Assembly (NCBI RefSeq): GCF_029582805.1
Contig: NZ_JAKKUT010000008.1
Location: 124,001 to 188,000, forward strand
Length of the DNA stretch: 64,000 nt
Direction of reading: 5' to 3'
From: Candidatus Synechococcus calcipolaris G9
GTDB lineage: Bacteria; Cyanobacteriota; Cyanobacteriia; Thermosynechococcales; Thermosynechococcaceae
Positions within the stretch are counted from its first letter, which is position 1; every line of letters starts with the position of its first letter. Positions 61,122 to 64,000 of this stretch are shown piece after piece. The notes under the pieces were generated by a model. The model ran no database searches. It was not told where the DNA came from and worked only from the letters and a program-made list of their open reading frames with translations. Made by a program: the position numbers and the translations under genes.

Positions 61122-61321
61122 GCGATCGCCCCCCCACCCCCGAAGCTGCCAGTGACACCAGCGACAGTCCTGAAGCATCCCCCCGCCCGCCCCAGGATAG
61201 CTACGTTAAGCTGGCCATGAGAAATATGGTGCGGAAGGGAGGTAAATCTTTGCGCCATTTTGCCTTGACCACCCTTGGACTCCTAGGATTGTTGGTGGCC
61301 ATTTCCTATCTGACCCGTTAG
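61118..61321 (+). CDS. DUF3285 small membrane protein
   Basis: 67 residues. A Pro/Ser-rich N-terminal 27 residues, then the cyanobacterial DUF3285 core SYVKLAMRNMVRKGGKSLRH and one C-terminal membrane helix (ALTTLGLLGLLVAISYLTR). Function unknown. Coupled to the preceding hypothetical by a four-base overlap and 13 bases ahead of ybeY. Confidence 0.85.
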   Translation: MSDRPPTPEAASDTSDSPEASPRPPQDSYVKLAMRNMVRKGGKSLRHFALTTLGLLGLLVAISYLTR

Positions 61322-61334
61322 GTACTAGTTAGGC

Positions 61335-61841
61335 ATGGACGGCACTGATTCGTTGGTTGTTGATCTTTGCGTTCAGGATCTCTTTTATTCCCCTTTGGAG
61401 TCTAGGGCCGAAATCTCTGGCGATCGCTGGCAAGAATGGTTTAGCCAATGGATCCACCATCTTGATCCCCAGTTAGCCCCAGCCTACGAGATCACCCTGC
61501 GATTGACGGATGATCAGGAGATTCAGCAATTAAATCGGGATTTCCGCCAGTGCGATCGCCCCACGGATGTACTAGCCTTTGCTCTCCTAGACAGCGGGAT
61601 TTCCGCCCCAGAGCATGAACCACTATACCTAGGGGATATTGTCATCTCCGTTGAAACCGCCCATCGCCAGGCCGGCGATCGCGGCCATAGTGCAATTACA
61701 GAACTGTCATGGTTGGCTATCCATGGACTACTTCACCTTCTAGGGTGGAGTCATCCCAATGAAGAACGGCTACAAGAAATGCTCCGTTGCCAAGCCACCT
61801 GCCTGGGTCTTATTGGTGTAGAACCACCGGAATTTGAATAA
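61335..61841 (+). CDS. ybeY: rRNA maturation RNase YbeY
   Basis: Metallo-endoribonuclease for 16S rRNA 3' end processing and ribosome quality control. 168 residues; the zinc motif is [11 protein letters not shown] (three histidines), preceded by [16 protein letters not shown] and [15 protein letters not shown]. The order ybeY-dgkA-trpG is common in cyanobacteria. Confidence 0.96.
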   Translation: MDGTDSLVVDLCVQDLFYSPLESRAEISGDRWQEWFSQWIHHLDPQLAPAYEITLRLTDDQEIQQLNRDFRQCDRPTDVLAFALLDSGISAPEHEPLYLGDIVISVETAHRQAGDRGHSAITELSWLAIHGLLHLLGWSHPNEERLQEMLRCQATCLGLIGVEPPEFE

Positions 61842-61969
61842 ATTGCTGACTTTCTACTTGATACCTCTTGATAGATTTGCCGGGCTATGCTTAGGTAGGG
61901 TAGGTTCAAAATCCAGGCTATAATTAATTTTTGTTAAATTCCTAGTGATGAGAGAGTGAAGGGTAAGAT

Positions 61970-62428
61970 ATGACACAGAAAATTGTAGCTCCGTATCCCA
62001 ATAAAATATCTCGCCCCATTTCGGTGCATCGTAGCTCCTATCGCATTGCCCATACGCTCTTCTCTAGTTTTGGTTATGCCTGGTCTGGGGTTCAGTATGC
62101 CTTTCAGACTCAACGAAATTTTCGCATTCACACCCTAATGGCTACCGTTGCCCTCTCCTTAGCTGGTTTTTTGCGTCTATCGGGCATAGAGATTGCCCTC
62201 ATTGGCGTTACGATCGCTGCGGTCATGGGTCTTGAGCTTCTGAATACGGCGGTGGAAGCCGTGGTAGATCTAACCGTGGGCAATCGGTATCATGACCTAG
62301 CACGGGTCGCCAAGGATTGTGCCGCAGGGGCAGTATTATTGGCAGCCTTTGCCTCAGTATTTGTGGCTGCTATTTTAATTTTACCTCCCTTAGTTCAGAT
62401 GATTTTCTGGCCATACGTTGGCTACTAA
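61970..62428 (+). CDS. dgkA: Diacylglycerol kinase / undecaprenol kinase family
   Basis: 152-residue small membrane kinase of the DgkA fold. An unusual polar N-terminus of about 35 residues precedes the helices; the active-site motif is LELLNTAVEAVVDL, followed by HDLARVAKDCAAGAVLLAAF. Members phosphorylate diacylglycerol or undecaprenol, recycling lipid carriers for envelope polymers. Confidence 0.94.
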   Translation: MTQKIVAPYPNKISRPISVHRSSYRIAHTLFSSFGYAWSGVQYAFQTQRNFRIHTLMATVALSLAGFLRLSGIEIALIGVTIAAVMGLELLNTAVEAVVDLTVGNRYHDLARVAKDCAAGAVLLAAFASVFVAAILILPPLVQMIFWPYVGY

Positions 62429-62531
62429 TGGGGCTACTAAGGCGACAAACTGAAACGAGGTATTTAGCTTCTAGATTTTAGATTCTGTGATTGCTTTTCT
62501 GATTTTATAGATAGAAAGGAATATCTTCCGC

Positions 62532-63128
62532 TTGATTCTGGTCATTGATAATTACGATAGTTTTACCTATAACCTGGTGCAATACCTGGGGGAGTTAGGT
62601 CAGGAATTGCCCGTAGCAGCCGAGATTCAGGTGTATCGCAACGATAAAATTACCCTACGCCAAGTCGAGGCCCTTAATCCTAATGGCATCGTCATTTCAC
62701 CGGGCCCCGGCCGCCCCGAGGATGCCGGGATCAGTCAAGCACTGATTCAACAATTTGCACCCACCATCCCTATTTTGGGGGTTTGCCTAGGCCATCAAGC
62801 CATTGGTCAGGTCTATGGGGGCGAGGTGGTGCGGGCCCCCGAATTAATGCATGGCAAAACGTCATCAATTTATCACCAGAATAGGGGGATTTTTGCCGGT
62901 CTTGACCAGCCCTTTACCGCAACTCGATACCATAGCCTGGTCATCGATCGCCCCAGTTGCCCACCCCTCTTGGAAATTACGGCATGGACAGAGGATGACA
63001 TTATTATGGGAATTCGCCATCGGGACTATCCAACCCTTCAGGGGGTTCAGTTTCACCCTGAAAGTATTCTCACCTCAGCAGGAAAGGCCCTACTGCGAAA
63101 CTTTTTACAAAGTGTCCCCGTCCGGTGA
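62532..63128 (+). CDS. trpG: Anthranilate / aminodeoxychorismate synthase glutamine amidotransferase
   Basis: Supplies ammonia from glutamine to the synthase component I for tryptophan or folate (PabA). 198 residues starting with a TTG at 62532 ([20 protein letters not shown]). Class I amidotransferase triad: cysteine in [11 protein letters not shown], histidine and glutamate in [10 protein letters not shown]. The oxyanion loop [11 protein letters not shown] is intact. Whether it serves TrpE or PabB cannot be told. Confidence 0.94.
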   Translation: MILVIDNYDSFTYNLVQYLGELGQELPVAAEIQVYRNDKITLRQVEALNPNGIVISPGPGRPEDAGISQALIQQFAPTIPILGVCLGHQAIGQVYGGEVVRAPELMHGKTSSIYHQNRGIFAGLDQPFTATRYHSLVIDRPSCPPLLEITAWTEDDIIMGIRHRDYPTLQGVQFHPESILTSAGKALLRNFLQSVPVR

Positions 63129-63221
63129 TCCCGTAGGACAAAACTCCAGTAAACTGGCTGCGGTGGGGCCAGTTATGAATAACCATCCAAAACGTATAGG
63201 ACATATAGGGGCAGGAGGAGC

Positions 63222-63971
63222 ATGAAACGTCGCCAATTTTTCCGCTACGCTCAAGGGGCTGCGATCGCCACATTGGGGATTAACCTAGCCGCCCATGCCC
63301 AAGGCGGAACATTGGGAGTGCAATGGTTGGGCCATACCTGTTTTTTGTTCACGGGGGGTGGCCAGCGCATCCTCGTAAATCCCTTTAAGCCCCTGGGATG
63401 TACCCAGGGATTTCGGCCACCGACTGTTGCCGCCGATATTGTCCTGATCAGTAGCCGCCTCTTAGATGAGGGATTTATTGAGGGGCTACCAGGGCGACCC
63501 AAGCTTCTCTTTGAACCCGGCAACTACGATGTGAATGGATTCAGAATCCAAGGGATTCGTACCAATCATGATCGGGTGGGTGGCTTTCGTTTTGGCGTAA
63601 ATGTCGTATGGCGTTGGCAGCAGGCAGGGGTGAATATCTTGCACTTGGGGGGGATCGCCATGCCCTTGAGTATTGAGCAGAAAATTCTCATGGGTCGCCC
63701 CGATCTCCTGTTAATCCCCGTGGGTGGCAGTGATAAGGCCTATACCGCTGCCGAAGCCAAGGCGGCCATTGAACTGCTTCAACCCCATATTGTTGTACCA
63801 ACCCACTACCGTACCAATGCGGCGGATGCCACCTGTGATTTATCGGGGATTGATGATTTTTTAACCCTGATGGAAGGTACTCCGGTGCGGCGCATCGGTG
63901 GCAGTAGTTTTAGCCTGGGTTCTGGGTCAATTCCCGCCGGCCCGGTGATTAATCTCCTCAGCTACGGTTAG
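63222..63971 (+). CDS. Metallo-beta-lactamase-fold protein lacking HxHxDH, Tat-exported
   Basis: 249 residues with a strong Shine-Dalgarno (AGGAGG at 63213-63218). A twin-arginine signal (MKRRQFFRYAQGAAIATLG) targets it for export folded. The UlaG-like fold is seen in VQWLGHTCFLFTGGG, ILVNPFKPLG, NILHLGGI and PTHYRT, but the usual metal motif HxHxDH is replaced by ISSRLLDEG. It therefore may not be a hydrolase. Similar degenerate members occur in cyanobacteria by recollection; role unknown. Confidence 0.85.
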   Translation: MKRRQFFRYAQGAAIATLGINLAAHAQGGTLGVQWLGHTCFLFTGGGQRILVNPFKPLGCTQGFRPPTVAADIVLISSRLLDEGFIEGLPGRPKLLFEPGNYDVNGFRIQGIRTNHDRVGGFRFGVNVVWRWQQAGVNILHLGGIAMPLSIEQKILMGRPDLLLIPVGGSDKAYTAAEAKAAIELLQPHIVVPTHYRTNAADATCDLSGIDDFLTLMEGTPVRRIGGSSFSLGSGSIPAGPVINLLSYG

Positions 63972-64000
63972 ATAAAAGATAAAATAGTTGGCTTTATAAG

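Overview
This window is chromosomal DNA of a cyanobacterium. It has many copies of the palindrome GCGATCGC (HIP1), and it carries cyanobacterial markers: CP12, the carboxysome shell protein CcmO, the NDH-1 subunit NdhM, a photosystem II S4-domain protein, OpcA, a DevBCA-type exporter, and several families known mainly from cyanobacteria (DUF3747, DUF3285, DUF3536). Gene content and composition suggest a unicellular freshwater or thermophile-related lineage (Thermosynechococcus / Synechococcus PCC 6312-like). That placement is a guess, because no rRNA is present. The only RNA gene found is tRNA-Asp(GUC). There is no CRISPR array, intact insertion sequence or prophage.

Layout. 1-4460: end of an ABC exporter, uvrA and trmB. 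4419-6944 (minus): lpxB, lpxA and fabZ, lipid A genes without lpxC. 7119-13046: a DUF445 membrane protein, then YciI-like, DUF362, katG and trpA on the minus strand. 13266-21358: secreted 5'-nucleotidase, NDP-sugar pyrophosphorylase, an HTH protein with a very acidic middle, a GH57-like protein, lgt and a small conserved gene. 21743-25537: DUF3747 secreted protein, PSII S4 protein, a membrane-anchored WD40 propeller and a divergent sigma-70-like protein. 25658-33660: tRNA-Asp, cp12, a fructosamine-kinase-like gene, pyrD, a site-2 protease with CBS domains, cobU, a TPR protein, an aldehyde dehydrogenase homologue and ccmO; ndhM follows at 33688.

34157-39725 has two AT-rich patches, each with a Uma2-family gene, on either side of a devB-devC-devA-cobH operon (minus strand). 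39726-48009: a small secreted protein, a small membrane protein, a secreted CHAT protease-like protein, the fbp-zwf-opcA cluster, DUF389 and a TM protein. 48051-51576: recA and xfp (phosphoketolase). 51764-56116: a tightly packed M16 peptidase-ccdA-cobM operon. 56138-58398: a ROK kinase and an LCP ligase. 58399-59045 is a 650-base AT-rich gap with two 16-base-period tandem repeats and an inverted repeat. 59046-63971: FHA protein, a conserved hypothetical, DUF3285, ybeY, dgkA, trpG/pabA and a metallo-beta-lactamase-fold protein that lacks its metal motif.

Themes. Carbon flux is well represented. CP12 switches the Calvin cycle, fbp/zwf/opcA control the oxidative pentose phosphate route, xfp gives a phosphoketolase bypass, and CcmO and NdhM serve CO2 concentration. 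Envelope genes form a second theme: lpxA/lpxB/fabZ, lgt, LCP, dgkA, DevBCA and the NDP-sugar enzyme. Three perfect GTGA-N6-TCAC palindromes, each in an intergenic region, suggest cAMP-receptor (SyCRP1-type) control. I did not find a clear, self-contained new system. The best leads are the CRP-like sites, the acidic HTH protein, the sigma-like protein, the repeat-bearing gap, and several enzymes with altered metal motifs.
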